Source: Malassezia japonica | Lineage: Eukaryota; Basidiomycota; Malasseziomycetes; Malasseziales; Malasseziaceae | NCBI RefSeq assembly: GCF_029542785.1 | Contig: NC_083372.1 | Location: forward strand, 434,001 to 498,000 | Direction of reading: 5' to 3' | DNA: 64,000 bases | In this document: in pieces, positions 1-11,504 of the stretch | How the letters are laid out: every line of letters begins with the position of its first letter | Position numbering within the stretch: the first letter of the stretch is position 1 | Notes under the pieces: generated by a model | What the model was told of the DNA's origin: nothing | Database searches by the model: none | Seen by the model: the letters and a program-made list of their open reading frames with translations, nothing else | Translations under genes and position numbers: made by a program

Positions 1-857
1 GCTTGCGCGCCGCGATCTGTTTGACGTGCGCTTCCAGCTGCTGAACGACGAAGAGAGTGCGCAAGGTGTTGCAGATACGCATACCGACCTCATCCCCGGC
101 GTGTACGAAGGCGGGCTCAAGACATGGGAGTGCTCGCTCGACTTGGTCGCCACGCTCGCCGAGCGCCTCCCGTCGTACCATGCCGAGGATGCTAGCTGGC
201 CCTCGGGCCGGCACATTGTCGAGCTCGGCTGTGGGACGGCAGTGCCAACGTGTTTCCTGTTCCGCACGCTCTTTTCTACGCAGCCCTCGGACCGCCCGAC
301 GGTGCTGGATCTGTGCGACTATAACGAGGAGGTGCTTTCTCTGGTACGTGTATATCCTAACGCAGGTCGTCTATCCCAATCTTCTCCTGAACTGGTTCTT
401 CTCTGCGGGCGGCCCCGGTCACGGCCGGTCGGTCGAGGCGGGCGACTTGGAGATCGACCACGACCTCTTGACGCAGTTTGAGCAAGAGCTGCAAGCGCGC
501 CAAATTCAACTGCGCTTCTTCTCCGGCGCATGGGACTCGCTTGACCTCTCGCTCCCCGGCCAGTCTCGCGCCGAGATTGTGCTGAGCAGTGAGACGGTCT
601 ACGCGATCCCCAGTCTCTCCCCCTTGTGCCGTGTGTTGCAAGACATTTGCTGGCCGACCTCCTCCAATACCTCTAATGCCAGCGTCGCCGCAAAGACCAC
701 GCTGTGTCTCATCGCTGCCAAGGTGCTCTATTTTGGAGTCGGCGGCGGCGTGCGTGCTTTTTGCGATGCGGTCGCAGCCAGGCACGGGTGGACGGCGGCC
801 GTGCGAGAGAACAGGTCGGGCGTAGGCCGTGTGGTGTTGAGCACCGGTTTTCCGTAG
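1..857 (+). CDS. HPM1: Histidine protein methyltransferase Hpm1/METTL18-like (5' end cut by window)
   Basis: Partial gene; the start lies before the window. Exons 1-343 and 366-857, joined across a 22-nt intron (344-365) in phase 0. The visible part carries the seven-beta-strand SAM-methyltransferase signature: GGLKTWECSLDL, then motif I VELGCGTAVPT, then an acidic LDLCDYNEEVL segment, followed by YPNLLLNWFF and a terminal strand ending VVLSTGFP. The GLK-WECSLDLV block upstream of motif I is typical of Hpm1, which methylates a histidine of ribosomal protein Rpl3/uL3; that role is family knowledge. Without the splice the frame breaks at the intron, so the gene is not a pseudogene. The stop is 21 bp from the stop of the convergent Ubc8 gene. 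Confidence 0.85.
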
Positions 858-878
858 CGCAGTGCCTGCACTGCCTCA

Positions 879-1500
879 TTAATCCGAGATACTTCCTACG
901 TCGCTCATTTCGGCGTCGTCATTTTCTTCGTCGGCGTCCGCATCGGCTGCGGCGCCCGCCGTTTTGCTCGCGTACTGCGCGACGCATTGACGCACTTTGC
1001 GGTCGTATGCATCTGGGTCGTTCATCAGCAATGCGGCCGCCTCGCCGTTCAGTGGGTCCGTAGGGTTGGGGTATCGGAGGAGTTGAGGCAAAAACGATTC
1101 AAAGATGTTGATACAGTCAAACATGGGCGACCATGTCTGGTTGATGACGTCCAGGCACACTGAACCGGACACCTCGTCAATGTTCGGATGAAAGATCTTG
1201 TTCACGAATCCAATCGAGGGCGACTTGTACGGGTATTGTTCCGGGAGCTCGACATGGATACGCCACACGCCGTCTTCATACGGAGCTGCGTCAGTCTCTA
1301 CGCCACACATACTTTCCGAGGGTCCTTTGAACTGCACATGGAAGTCCTGCATATTGTCATCCACCAAGGTAATCTCATAGTCGGACATGAGGCTGCGTGA
1401 GCACGTCGACATACAGTTTCATCACGTCCATCTCGATACGGCGCTTGGGACTCGTGTGGTGGGCATTTGTCCCTGCGCGTGGTGTACCACCGGTACGCAT
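879..1500 (-). CDS. UBC8: Ubiquitin-conjugating enzyme E2 Ubc8 (UBE2H type)
   Basis: Exons on the minus strand: 1415-1500 and 879-1392, split by a 22-nt intron (1393-1414) that restores the family sequence MKLLMSDYEI. The UBC fold shows [20 protein letters not shown], then the active-site cysteine in [13 protein letters not shown], then [16 protein letters not shown]. An acidic serine tail ends the protein, as in other Ubc8/UBE2H enzymes, which in yeast take part in GID-complex ubiquitination of gluconeogenic enzymes. About 199 aa. The start is uncertain: ATGs at 1503 and 1500 are in frame, but conserved homologues begin near the SPKRRIE motif, so a further short upstream exon is possible. 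Confidence 0.9.
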
Positions 1501-1503
1501 CAT

Positions 1504-1908
1504 GATCAATGGGCTTACACACGGAAAGAATGTTGATGTGCAACGGCCTCGCAACGATCGAGAAGGAGCAAGGGATGCACAGCCAAATCTAAGATGATAG
1601 CCGCGGCGGCACCCCGCGCTTGGGCCCCTAACCCTCCTTGCCCCTCTGTCCGATTGGCTAAGCGCGCCCAGGGCGGTACGTGGATCTAAGCATACCTCCA
1701 CTTGGCGATCATCCCATCGCGGCCCTGGGTGACGTGCTCGCGACGAAGCCTGAGCCTAGGCCCCATTTTACACCATAGACATAAGTAGAGTGATCCGTAC
1801 CGACAACGGGCGTTCTAGAGGCGATCCCGAGCGAGATCAGGATGATGCGGCGATATGCCCTCTAATGGAGGTGGATGCCGTGGCCCTCGTCGTTCTTTTG
1901 TGACGACG
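1504..1908. promoter_or_regulatory. Divergent intergenic region between UBC8 and LSM1
   Basis: About 405 bp without a convincing gene. It holds one CCAAT box in reverse orientation (ATTGG at 1653-1657). Unlike most promoters in this window it has no CACGTG. It may contain a missed 5' exon of UBC8. No RNA gene or repeat was recognised. Confidence 0.5.
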
Positions 1909-2397
1909 ATGGAGGCCAAAGACATTCTGGCGAATATCGCCTTTACCACGTCGGGTGCGCTCGTTGACTGTGTGGACAGTATGTGGGGTTTCTCACGACA
2001 GAAAAAGTGATCGTTATCCTGCGCGATGGCCGCAAGCTGATCGGCATCCTGCGGTCGTACGACCAGTTTGGTAGGTCGTGCTTCTGACGCAGCCAATCTC
2101 CTCCTGCACGAGACGATCGAGCGTGTGTACTTGGGAAACAGGTACGGCGATATCCCCAAGGGTCTGTACATTATCCGTGGCGAGAACGTCGTGCTCCTCG
2201 GCGAGCTCGACCTCGAAAAGGAAGACGAGGTGCCCGCGTCGGTCGCCTCTGCCATACCCCCCGCGGCTGTGCCGAAACTGCTGGAAGCGTGCGCCGTGGA
2301 GAGCGACGCGAAGGAAAAGTGGGAGAAGCAGCGCGCCGCGATCCTCCGGCGAGAGTGCGGCTTCTCTGGCGAAGGTGCCGAAGGCGATAGCTACTAA
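1909..2397 (+). CDS. LSM1: Sm-like protein Lsm1
   Basis: Exons 1909-1978, 2002-2070 and 2093-2397, with introns of 23 and 22 nt. The join gives DKKVIVILRDGRKLIGILRS, then YDQFANLLLHETIERV: Sm motif 1 with the DGR-LIG loop, and Sm motif 2 in IPKGLYIIRGENVVLLGE. About 147 aa. Lsm1 is the cytoplasm-specific subunit of the Lsm1-7 ring, which binds oligoadenylated mRNA 3' ends and activates decapping. The long C-terminal extension after the Sm fold (KEKWEKQRAAILRRE) is what separates Lsm1 from Lsm8. Convergent with the LETM1-family gene, 54 bp between stops. Confidence 0.92.
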
Positions 2398-2451
2398 GTA
2401 TAAGTAGGCTTACTTTGTGCCGCATGCACAATAATCGTTGGTACAGAGCGA

Positions 2452-3613
2452 CTATGGTTTCTTTTCGCCCTCGTTGCGCTTCTCCTGTTCCACGACCTCC
2501 TTCACCACGGTGTTGGTCTGCTCTGCGACGCTCTGCTCCTCGTCCTTCTTGATTTCTTCCACGAGATCCGTCTCGGACGCGCCGAGCTCCAAGATGCGCG
2601 CCGGCGTCAGGGCGAGCTCCAGGTCGGGCACCTGCACTTCGACCTGGGTCGACTCGAGCCATCGTCGCAGGTTTTGCACCATTTCGTCCAGGTTGACATT
2701 CACGGCACGGACGCCGCGCTCGGTACACGCGTCAGCCAGGAGCTCAATCGACTCTTCCTTGGGCTCGTTGAGCAGGCTCGAGGTAGCGAGGCGCACGTCG
2801 TCCTCGCGCAGGCGCTTCATGTGCTGCACGAGTCGGCTGCGCATCAGCGTAGTGCCGCCCCAGGACGAGAGGTTGTAGACGTTGATGAGCTTCTTGACGC
2901 CTTCGGGAGGAAGGAGCGAGAGCGTCTTGCCAGCGAGCTGCTCGTCGTACGGCGGCTCGAGCTGGGGCTGTGCGGCGATCATCGCCCTGAGCTCTTTAAT
3001 GCAGGCCTCGCGCTGCACCTCGAATCGCTTGCGGATCTTTAGGCGCTGGCTCGGCAGAATGCAGGTAGAGGGAAGCAGGAATGGGGTATAAATCACCATC
3101 AGCGGAAGCAGCTCTTCCACCGTGACCAGGATGAGCAAAAAGAGCGGCAGTTTGTACATGTCTGAAGCATGTGTACGGCTGGGTCAGTAGTGCGACGTAC
3201 ATCAAAATTCCTTCCTCGTATGTCATATCGCGGCCGGTCGCCGCCAAGTCTTTCTTGACCTCCTTCACCAGTTCGCGGTTCCGCCAGATCTGCTTCACAC
3301 CGTTGAGGTAGAAGCGAAAGAGGTACTTGATTGTCGACCACATGTTGCTGATGCGCTCACGGATCGTCGGAGACTTTTTCGCCTCATCCGCGGGCTTCAC
3401 CTCCTTTCCTTCGGGGCGCTGCTCCTCGCAGCGAAGGGGGGTCGTGTGGAGCCGGTGCACGGGGGCATGGAGGCCCAGCCCTGTGACGTGCGCCGGGCGG
3501 AGGATGTGCGTGCACAGTGCCGGGCGCACCGCAATGGGTGCATACCGGACAGGCGCGAAGGCAGTATGCCGTATCCGTAGCGCGAGCGCCTCGGCACACA
3601 CTCGGGATCCCAT
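2452..3613 (-). CDS. LETM1-family mitochondrial inner-membrane protein (Mdm38-like)
   Basis: Exons 3201-3613 and 2452-3178, 22-nt intron 3179-3200; about 379 aa. The N-terminus (about 60 residues) is rich in Arg, Ala and His with no acidic residues, as in a mitochondrial presequence. Residues about 75-135 hold the charged IRERI...VKQIWRN segment. The single hydrophobic segment begins at DMYKLPLFLLILVTVEELLP, and the LETM1 ribosome-binding-like domain follows with SLLPPEGVKKLINVYNLSSWG and RLREDDVRLA. Family members support K+/H+ exchange and assembly of mitochondrially encoded proteins. Fungi can carry two paralogues, Mdm38 and Ylh47, and I cannot say which this is. CACGTG lies at 3668-3673 in the 92-bp upstream gap. 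Confidence 0.88.
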
Positions 3614-3705
3614 AGTGTGTGCGGATAATGAAACTCTTCGCGCCGACGCGGTCGGTGTTCAAATCGGCACGTGATACTAACCCCGCGGAGCGGCTACTGG
3701 ACAGG

Positions 3706-6427
3706 CTAGTCGGTGTCGGCGTCCTCCTTGCGGGGAATCGGGACCACGCGCTGGTCCTCGTCGCGCTCGCCAAAGAAGACGGTCGCGCCCTCGACCTGTC
3801 CGCGCGCGGTCTCGGTGTCCTGGCGCTTCTGCGAGTGTGTCGAGAGCTTGGCGATCGCCGAGTCAAAGTCCATGTGCGACGTAAGCGGCCGGCTAGGCAA
3901 TGGCGTAAGTGCGTGGCGTGCGTCGAGGTTGATAAAGAGTACCTCGGAGCTGTGCGCACCCTCCGACACCGAGATCACGAGCGAGCGCTCGGGCTTGGAC
4001 GGCTCGGCGGCGGACATGGTCAGGGGGCTCGACGAGGCGCTCACGGGGCTCTCGCGTTCGTAGACCTCAAACGTAATGCTCGAGAGATAGTCCAGCGGCG
4101 GCAGACGCGGCATAATCACGTTCAGATCTGACGAGAGGATGAGGTTGAGGAGCGTGTGCACGTGCGACTCCTTGGTAAAGTAGAGCGCACAGAGGCCCTT
4201 GACATTCGAGCTCTCTTTGAGGTTGCCAATGATGCTCTTCAACAGGGGCTGCGAGGTGAGCAGACCAATCTGCTCCTTTTCGTCGCGCGTGATACCGTAC
4301 TCGCGGGGGCACACAAAGTCAAACAGCGCGAGGCTCATACGGTACAGGTTGTGCAGGCGGTTCAGGCGCGGCTCCTCGCCCTCGTCGGAAAAGATGCGCT
4401 CCAAAAAGACGCGGTTGTGCAGGCCGTCGTGCGACAGCATATCCGACAGTTCACTCGCCTGTGTTAGCATGTATACGTACCCGCGACGGCTCGTTCGGCT
4501 GGTCCTCAAAGTCCTGGATCAGCTTCTCCCAGCGCTCGCGGAAGAGCGCCGGGGTCTCGTGCGTGCACCAGCGCTCCTGGATCTTGTCGACGTCCAGTGC
4601 GGCATAGTTCTTGTACATCGTCTCGCGCAGGCTCAAAAGCAGCTGCTTGATCTCGCCGCCCATCAGCGCGGGCGGGGGAAGGTCTTCCGGCCAGCCGTCC
4701 GGGCGCTGGTCGGCGGTCGGCGAGTCGGGGCGCAGGCACGCCTTGAGCTCCTTCTTGACCTTGTCCATGAGGTCCTTGGCGGCATTCGAGTCGTCGAGCA
4801 GGTCCTTGCGCACGACCATTTCGCGCGGCTTGACGTTTCCGTCGTCCTCGTCGCCGTTGAGGAAGGCTGCCGCAAAGATCTCGGCGCTCGCCGAGACGCG
4901 GCGCTCGGACGAGGTGTAGACCGTGCAGTTGTTCAACGCCTCCTTGTTCATGATGAGCATGTCGCGGCGCATGTTGCTGCCGTAGTCCCGCGCCTGGTGC
5001 CGGGCCGCGTGCGAAAACTCGCCGCCCCACTTGACAATGAGCTGCGTCTTTTCCAGCTCGCCCGTTTCTTTGTTGAACGAGGGCTTGATCTGGATCTTGG
5101 TGCCCGGCATGTCTTTCTTGCGCTGGATCACATCGATCAAAAAGTGCAGGTCGTCGACATTCGCCCCCGGAATCTGCGCCGAGGCCTCGAGCGCGTCAGA
5201 CACGAGCTCGAGTTGCTGGCGCAGGATGATCTCCTCGCGGCAGCCGTGCATCAGCGCGAGGATCGGCGCGGCGGCGGGATCGCCCGCCTTGAACGAGCGC
5301 TTGAGCTTCTGCTTCGGTGTGCGGTCGCCGTGACGGAAGACGGTGACGTTGGCCTTGAGCACCCACGACGAGGTCTCTTCGAGCATCTGCACCACCTGGC
5401 TCGGGCGGCGCATCGGGCGCTCGATCGTGCTGTTGCGGCAAAAGGCCATGAGGATCTCGGCGCACTTGTCGTAGTACGCGTCGTTTCCCTTCACAAAGCT
5501 CCAGCCGTTTACGTCGATCACGTAACTCTTGTCCTTGACGCGCAGCAGGTCAAAGCCACAGATGAATTGCTTGAACGAGAGACTAATGTTGCGCGCCATC
5601 TCGCGCTCCTCGGGCGAGAGCTCGGTGATGTACCGAATCTCTTTGCCGTCGGGGTTGCGCTTCACGAGGCCGTCGACGACGGGCGACTTGCGCGTCTCGG
5701 CGTGCGCAAAGTCGGGGCCAATCGTGTAGACCTTGATATCCTCGGCGTTGTCGACGTCCATGAACTCCTCGTAGATGTACGAGCCGTCGGAGCGCGGCTC
5801 GACGAGGTCCGCGTCAAACTCGGACGACTTGTTTCCGACCTTGCGAAAGAGGCGGCGGCCGCCTCCGCCGCGATCCTTGGGAAAGTAGATGTGGATGTTG
5901 TGGTCCTCGCCGCTGACTGGCTTTTCCACAAACGGCTTGCGAATCTCCTTCCCGTCCACAATCAGCGTATCGTAGTCGCGCATCTCGAACTGCTTCGGCA
6001 CCGCGCAGTCGCGCAGGTTCACCCCGAGGCGGTCCTGAATGTCTTGGAGGAGCTTTGGCGCGAGCTCCGGGCCCCCATCGCGGTTCACGTGGACGCTGCG
6101 CGGCGTCGGCACGCCCGCCGCGTGCAGGATCTGCAGCACCGCGCGGCGGTCCCACAGCACGGTCTGGAGGCTCAGGTCGTTTACGCACACGGGGTGCCGC
6201 AGCTCGACGTACCGGATCGCCTTCTCCAGCGGAAAGCCCGTCGAGAAGAAGGAGATGAGCACGTCGACAATCGGCCAGCTATCAATTTCCTCGTCGAGGA
6301 TCATCTTGTCGCCAAAGTTGACTACCTCAAAGTTGCCCATCGCCAAAATACGGTTCAGAATGTTCTGCATCGGCTTGGACCGCGCCTTGCGGTCCATCGC
6401 CGCGACACCCAGGCGGATCGGCTGCAT
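3706..6427 (-). CDS. VIP1: Inositol hexakisphosphate/diphosphoinositol kinase Vip1 (Asp1, PPIP5K)
   Basis: Exons 4481-6427 and 3706-4458 with a 22-nt intron (4459-4480); about 899 aa. The N-terminal ATP-grasp kinase begins LGVAAMDRKARSKPM and includes FVEKPVSGEDHNIHIY and the DVNGWSFVKGN segment. The C-terminal half is a histidine-acid-phosphatase-like domain with RHGDRTPKQK near residue 365, TSSERRVSASAE, and KESHVHTLLNLI close to the end. The two domains make and remove the 1-phosphate of diphosphoinositol polyphosphates (InsP7/InsP8), which in fungi control phosphate sensing, polar growth and microtubules. Start chosen at 6427 because the LGV strand follows at once; the frame stays open upstream. 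Confidence 0.95.
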
Positions 6428-6633
6428 GGCGAACGGAGCCAAGCACGTGCCGCTGGACAGTGCGCAGGCGGCCCGTGCGTTCTCGGCCGTGGCGCGTCGC
6501 GTGTGGCGGCGCTCTTGACAACGTCGCTTGTATGAACCGCCTGCTCGACCCAAACTCCCCCGAAAAGAACGACAGATTTACTTTACTAGCTCCTTCTAAA
6601 TTCCCTGATACCTACTACGACGATGCAGACCCG
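6428..6633. promoter_or_regulatory. Divergent promoter between VIP1 and the F-box/WD40 gene
   Basis: Contains CACGTG at 6444-6449, 17 bp from the VIP1 start. A more AT-rich stretch (about 6570-6620) precedes the F-box gene. Part of this segment is open in the F-box gene's frame, so it may be 5' coding sequence if the ATG at 6532 is used. Confidence 0.55.
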
Positions 6634-9332
6634 ATGCCACACAAAGGCCGCCGTGCGCCCCGCGCGTCGGGGCCCATGGACGACCTCGCGCCCGAGACAC
6701 TAGCGCGCGTCTTTGCGTTTCTCGACCCCAAGACGCTCGGCGTGTGTGCAGGCGTGTGCCGGACATGGCACGCGATCCTCCAGCTGGATACAACGTGGCG
6801 CACGGCGTTTGCCGTGGCGTTTGGCCTCGACGAGCGCGAAGAGAGCATCGCGGCGCGCGTCCTCGCAGGCGATACGGCGTGCACGTCGCTGCGCGTCGCG
6901 CCAGCCCTCCGACGACTGGACGCAAGCTCGTGGAAGGCAGAATATACCGCGCGCGTCGCTCTGTTGCGGTACGTTTACGCGGCTGACCCAGACGCTGGCG
7001 CAAGTCACGCACACCGACCATTCTCTCGGATCCCCGCATCGCGACGCTCGATGCGCTGGCACTGTCCGCGTCGCGCCGCTTTGTTCTTTCGCTGTCGTAC
7101 GGCTTCAGCGTCGCATCGCGCTCGAATGCATTCACGGGCAAGGTCGCCAAGGACTTTTTGGACGCGTCTGGATTCGCGTCGCTGGGGCCAAACGGCCAGC
7201 CCAACGTCGAGTTCTCGCCGGTGACGACGGCGCTCGCGACCGACGCGCATGCGAGCCGCATTGTGTGGGGCCAGCGCTCTGGCGATATTAGTCTTACCAT
7301 GATCGACTGGCGTGGCCAAAGTGCACGCGGTACAGTGCGCAATCGCGCGTTTGCACGCCGCGCCGGGCACAATGCGCCGGTGACTGCGATCGCGTTTCCG
7401 GCGCCAGCCGGCCACGGCGGCGCGCATGGCGTGAGCCGCTCGACCGAGCTCCACCGCCAGCTGCTCTCCCAGGCGGGCGACGCGGCACAGACCTTTGCTA
7501 CGGCCGCTGCCGACGGATCCGTGTACATCTGGCACGCGAAGCACGACGTTCCGATTTGGAAAGGCCATGCACACACGGAGCGCAAAGCCAATGCGCCGAG
7601 CGACGGGCCCGTCGACTGCCTCGTATACCAGCCTGCGCACGGCGTGCTCCTCGCCGCGTGCCGCTCCGGGACCGTGTGCGTCTGGACAGAGGTCGAGGCC
7701 AAAGCGCTCTCTGCCTTGTACAATAGCCGCAGCGCGCGCCACGAGGCGCTCAGCGAGGCGGATCGCGCGCAAAGCGCCGCGCTCCAGCAGGCGCAGCGCC
7801 TGCACATCCCCGCCCACGCCGCGCCGAGCGATGCGCCGTGCATCGACGCGCTCGTGCTCGATACGTACGTCGAGGAGGAGCGCCGTCTTTCGTTCCTGGT
7901 CCATATGCGCAATGCGCGCGTCTTTTTGCGGCATGATATCCTCGACGGCGAGGTGCGAACGACCGTCTTTGGTGCGCCGAACATCTCGCCGATCACGAGC
8001 ATCCGCTGCGACTTTGACGTGCGCGAGCGAACCGGCCGCCTGCCTGCGGCGCTGCTGGCACGCATGCGCGCAGCGCGCTTCAAAGAGCACAAGTTTGTCT
8101 GTGCCGGCACCGCCTCGGGCGGCATCGGCATCTGGGAGTGGGACGCGGGCGAGGCGTACCAGGAGGCGGACCAGCTCGCGTGGCAGCAGTGTGCCGCGCC
8201 GCAGCTGGTCGTCGGCGACGCCCAGGCCGCGCCCGCGCTCGTGCTCGAGGGCCATACGAATGCGATCACCGCGCTCGACATTACGCCGTCGCTCCTCTTT
8301 GCCGGCAGTGAGGACGGGACGGTCAAGGCGCTCGATCCGCTGACCGGGCACGTCGTCCGCGTATTTAACGAGCGCACGGCACGGCGGCAGCCTGCGCGCA
8401 TGCTTGCGAGTGGCGAGCTGAGCCCCGAGCATGCCGCGCGCTTCCGTGTGAACCAAATTGTGGCGGATGACGACCTGTTTGTCGCGGCGATCGGCCCCCA
8501 GGTCCTGGCCTGGCGCACGACCGCTGCCGCCGAGGCGCCCGCCGCGGAAATCAAGGCGGCGGTGCCCGCGCGCCGCGCGCGTGCCGCCGAGCGGCCGCGC
8601 ATGCGCATGGACCTCGATCGCGCGGTGCAGGAAGAGCAGGAGCTCTTGCAAGCCGAGCGGCGCGAGCGCCAGGCGACGCATGCGCGGCGCGACGCTGCCC
8701 AAGCCTCGATCCAAGGCGCGCTGGACGACGAGGCGGCGCTGGACTATGCGCTGATGCTGTCGCGCGAAGAGGCGCAGACCGACGAGCTGTCCTACGAGCT
8801 GCTGTATGACGAGCTGCGTCTCGAGGCGAGCGAGGGCGACAGCGATGCGGCGCCGATCGCCTCGCCTGAGCTCACGGCCTTTTCCTCGCCGCCGTCGCGC
8901 GCGTGGGACACGCTGCACCACGCCGGCCCCCGCGCGAGCACGACGAACGAGACGAGTGGCCCGCATAGCAAGCTGCGCACCGTCGCCGTGCCGCGGTCGG
9001 CGCGCCTCGCCACGAGTCCGTCGTCGGCGCACTCGTCGCTGGGCAGCACGCCGCTGCAGCTCGGGAGCTCGCAAGAGTGGCCGGACATGCGCCCCTCGTC
9101 CCTGCCCGAGCACCGTGCTGGGCGCTCGCCGATGGGCGCGTGGGCGCACCAATCTCCGGTGCTCCGCGCGACGGACCGCCCTGCGAGCGCCCGGGGCCAG
9201 AGCGCGCTGGTGACGTCGGCCCCGTCGCCGATCTGGCACCTGGACGCGCCCGACGAGGACGCGGAGGACGCGGATCTGCGTCTTGCGATGGAGCTCTCGC
9301 TGGCCGAGTACAACTCCCGTACGTCTACCTAG
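6634..9332 (+). CDS. F-box/WD40 protein with C-terminal ubiquitin-interacting motifs (Ufo1/Pof10-like)
   Basis: Exons 6634-6968 and 6992-9332 with a 23-nt intron; about 891 aa, or 925 if an in-frame ATG at 6532 is used. The F-box lies at residues about 15-50 (LAPETLARVFAFLDPKTLGVC, then CRTWHAIL). The join gives LLRRWRKSRTPTILSDPRI, then WD40 blades such as HNAPVTAIAFP, FATAAADGSVYIWH and HTNAITALDI. After a charged linker come two UIM-like helices: EAALDYALMLSREEA near residue 690 and DLRLAMELSLAEY near 870. F-box, WD40 and C-terminal UIMs match the layout of yeast Ufo1, an SCF substrate receptor whose UIMs promote its own turnover. Its stop codon abuts the NOC2 stop. Confidence 0.8.
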
Positions 9333-11413
9333 CTATTCTTCGTCATCGCCCACGACGTGTGCCGTCTGCTCGAGGAGCTTCTGCTTCTGCGCACGGACCT
9401 TGCGTGCGAGGCGCAGCGCGCTCTGCAGCGGCGCCTCGGCCTTGGCGTTGATCTTGTCCGTGAGGAAGCGCTCGACGTGGACGTGGTGCGCCGGCGCGAA
9501 CTCGACGCCCTGGCGGCGCTGTTCGATCCACGTCGTGTTCTGCACGACCTTGTCCAGGAGCGGGCGCACGGACTCGGCGAGGCGCGCGCTGTGCCCCGTC
9601 TTGAGCACGCGGCGCAGCTGCACCGTGATGGGGATCACGAGCTCCGGGAAGGCGATGCTGCGCGCCTGCGTCGCGAGGAACTCGAGCAGGACAAACGCAA
9701 ACTCGTCCGCGAGCTGCTCGGCGTAGATGCGCGTGCGCACGTAGGCGGCCGGCGCGCGGAACGTCGTCTCGAGGTCGAGCGGCTTGAGCGTCGCGCCCTT
9801 GGCCTTGCGCTGGAACTCGGGGCTCTCAAACACCTCGAGAATGAGCGGCGCTGCAGGAATGTAGACGTGCGTGAACTGCATCAGGCGCAGCATCGTGCGC
9901 ACGACGTGCAGGCGCAGCGGGAAGTAGCGCGACGTGGGCACGAGGCGCGCGACGCCGAGCGCGACCTGCACGAGCGGGTAGATGAGCGGGCGCATGTGGC
10001 TCGGCCCCTCTTCCTCGCGCTCGTCGCTGCAGGCCTTGGCGAGGACCAGCGACCAAAAGTCGAGGCAGTGCAGATAGGGCCAGTTGAGCACGCCCTGGAA
10101 CTGCTCCTTGGTCTTGATCTTGAGGCAGTTGCGCAGCGAGATGGCGAGCTGGCGGATAAAGCCAAACGCCTGCTGGTACGACGCATCGGGGTGCAGCATA
10201 AAGAGCTCGCACGCCGTGTTCTTCATCAAGACAATATTCGGCATGGTATGCGGCGTCGTCTGCCTCGTGCTGCGCACGAGCGTGTGGTACGCGCCCTTGA
10301 GGCAGAAGTCGATCATCTCCTCGTCAAAGGCCGAGGCGGTGGCGAGGTGCAGGCACGAAAAGGCCGCGAGGCGCGTCTTGTCTTCGCCGCTGCTCCAGTG
10401 GTGCAGCAGCTGCTTGATATAGTCGCGCGTCACGCGGCGATCGTGGTGCATGTACGGAATCATCTTGGCCGACTCGGTGAGGGCGACATACACCATGTCC
10501 GGCTCCGGAAGCGTCTTGAGCAGCTGGATCACGCTCATGAAGTAACTGCGGATCGGCCGCGCGAGCGTGCTCCATTTCTTGGTATTCGTCGCGACCTTGA
10601 AGCGGCCGTCCGGCGCGCGTTTCGAGGGGACATGGTGCTCGACGACCATGGGCATGTACTTGAGCGTGGTAATGAGCAGCTTGGAAAAGACGGCACCGTC
10701 GTCGATGCGGTATGCATAGTCGCCGCCCTCGTCGCCGGTGTGCACCGCCGAGCGGAAGGCGAGCAGGAGGCGGCGCAGCGCACGCAGCGAGTGGTGCTGC
10801 ACAAGGTCGCGCTGCCAGCGGCGCAGCATGTCGAGCGTCACCACCGGGATCGCCTCTTCGTCCTCCTCGTCGGCCTCGGCTGGAGCATCGTCGATCATGT
10901 CCTCCTCCTGCTCATCCTCGTCGTCGTCCTGGCCGAACTTGAGCAGGTCCTCGTCGTTCTCCTGCAGGTATTTGTAAAACTCGGGGTCGGTCTCTTTGAG
11001 CTTTTCGAGGTCCTGCGCGTGCTCCTCGGCGTCTGGGTCAGCATGGGCACGTACCAGAGACGTCTTCCATGTCGTCCAGGCGGTCGTCGTCGTCGTCGTC
11101 GCCGTCGTCGGCCGCCGCGGCGTCCTCGTCGTCGTCGTCCTCCTCGCTATCGCCCATATCCGCTTGAAATCCACCCCGGAGGAACTCGTCGACGTTCGAC
11201 GCGCCCTCTTCGCCGGGCGCCGCCTCCTCGCCGTCCTCCTCGCCGTCCTCCACAGCGGCCGGGCGGCGCGTCTGCTTCGCGTGGCGGTCGCGAACGTGCG
11301 CCGACTTTTTCTTGTGCTCACGCCGCTGCTGCAGCGTTTTATCAAGCTGTGTGAGTAGGGATACGTACATGGTTCTTGACAAACTTCTTGGTACGCTTCG
11401 TGACCTTGGCCAT
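9333..11413 (-). CDS. NOC2: Nucleolar complex protein Noc2
   Basis: Three exons: 11369-11413, 11055-11346 and 9333-11032, both introns 22 nt; about 678 aa. The first exon is only 15 codons (MAKVTKRTKKFVKNH). A lysine-rich start is followed by long Asp/Glu tracts, then the Noc2 core with TKKWSTLARPIRSYFMSVIQ, LLHHWSSGEDKTRLAAF, LKGAYHTLVRSTRQTTPHTMP and FQGVLNWPYLHCLDFWSLVL. Noc2 pairs with Noc1 and Noc3 and accompanies 60S pre-ribosomes from nucleolus to nucleoplasm. Its N-terminal end faces UBP6 across 91 bp. Confidence 0.95.
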
Positions 11414-11504
11414 CGTCGCTGCTCCCAAGCTGGACTTTTTTTTCTCGGCCGACGCAAGATGCACGACGTGACGCGTCGGGGCGCGAACGGGCTTGATGGC
11501 GAAG
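11414..11504. promoter_or_regulatory. 91-bp divergent promoter NOC2/UBP6
   Basis: All of the upstream sequence available to both genes. It contains a T-run on the plus strand but no CACGTG. An in-frame ATG for UBP6 at 11496 falls inside it. Confidence 0.45.

Noticed and set aside
344..365. Apparent frameshift in HPM1, and similar breaks in many other genes
   Set aside because: Each break coincides with a GT...AG segment with donor and branch/acceptor motifs, and removing it restores conserved protein. They are introns, not pseudogene lesions or programmed frameshifts.
1627..1636. CCCTAA-like repeat units suggesting a telomere
   Set aside because: Only one or two imperfect units, surrounded by normal genes.
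4155..4165. CACGTG copies inside coding regions (for example in VIP1, the phosphatase gene and the VHS-GAT gene)
   Set aside because: They occur at about the frequency expected in GC-rich sequence and were left out of the promoter-motif count.
4199..6535. A 778-codon open frame on the plus strand, antisense to VIP1
   Set aside because: It lacks any family signature, is extremely rich in Leu, Arg, Val and Ala, and mirrors the codon bias of the real gene. High GC makes such antisense frames common; others occur opposite the F-box gene, NOC2, DEF1, TFC3, Pan3, NCS2, KIN4, SYP1 and YNC13.
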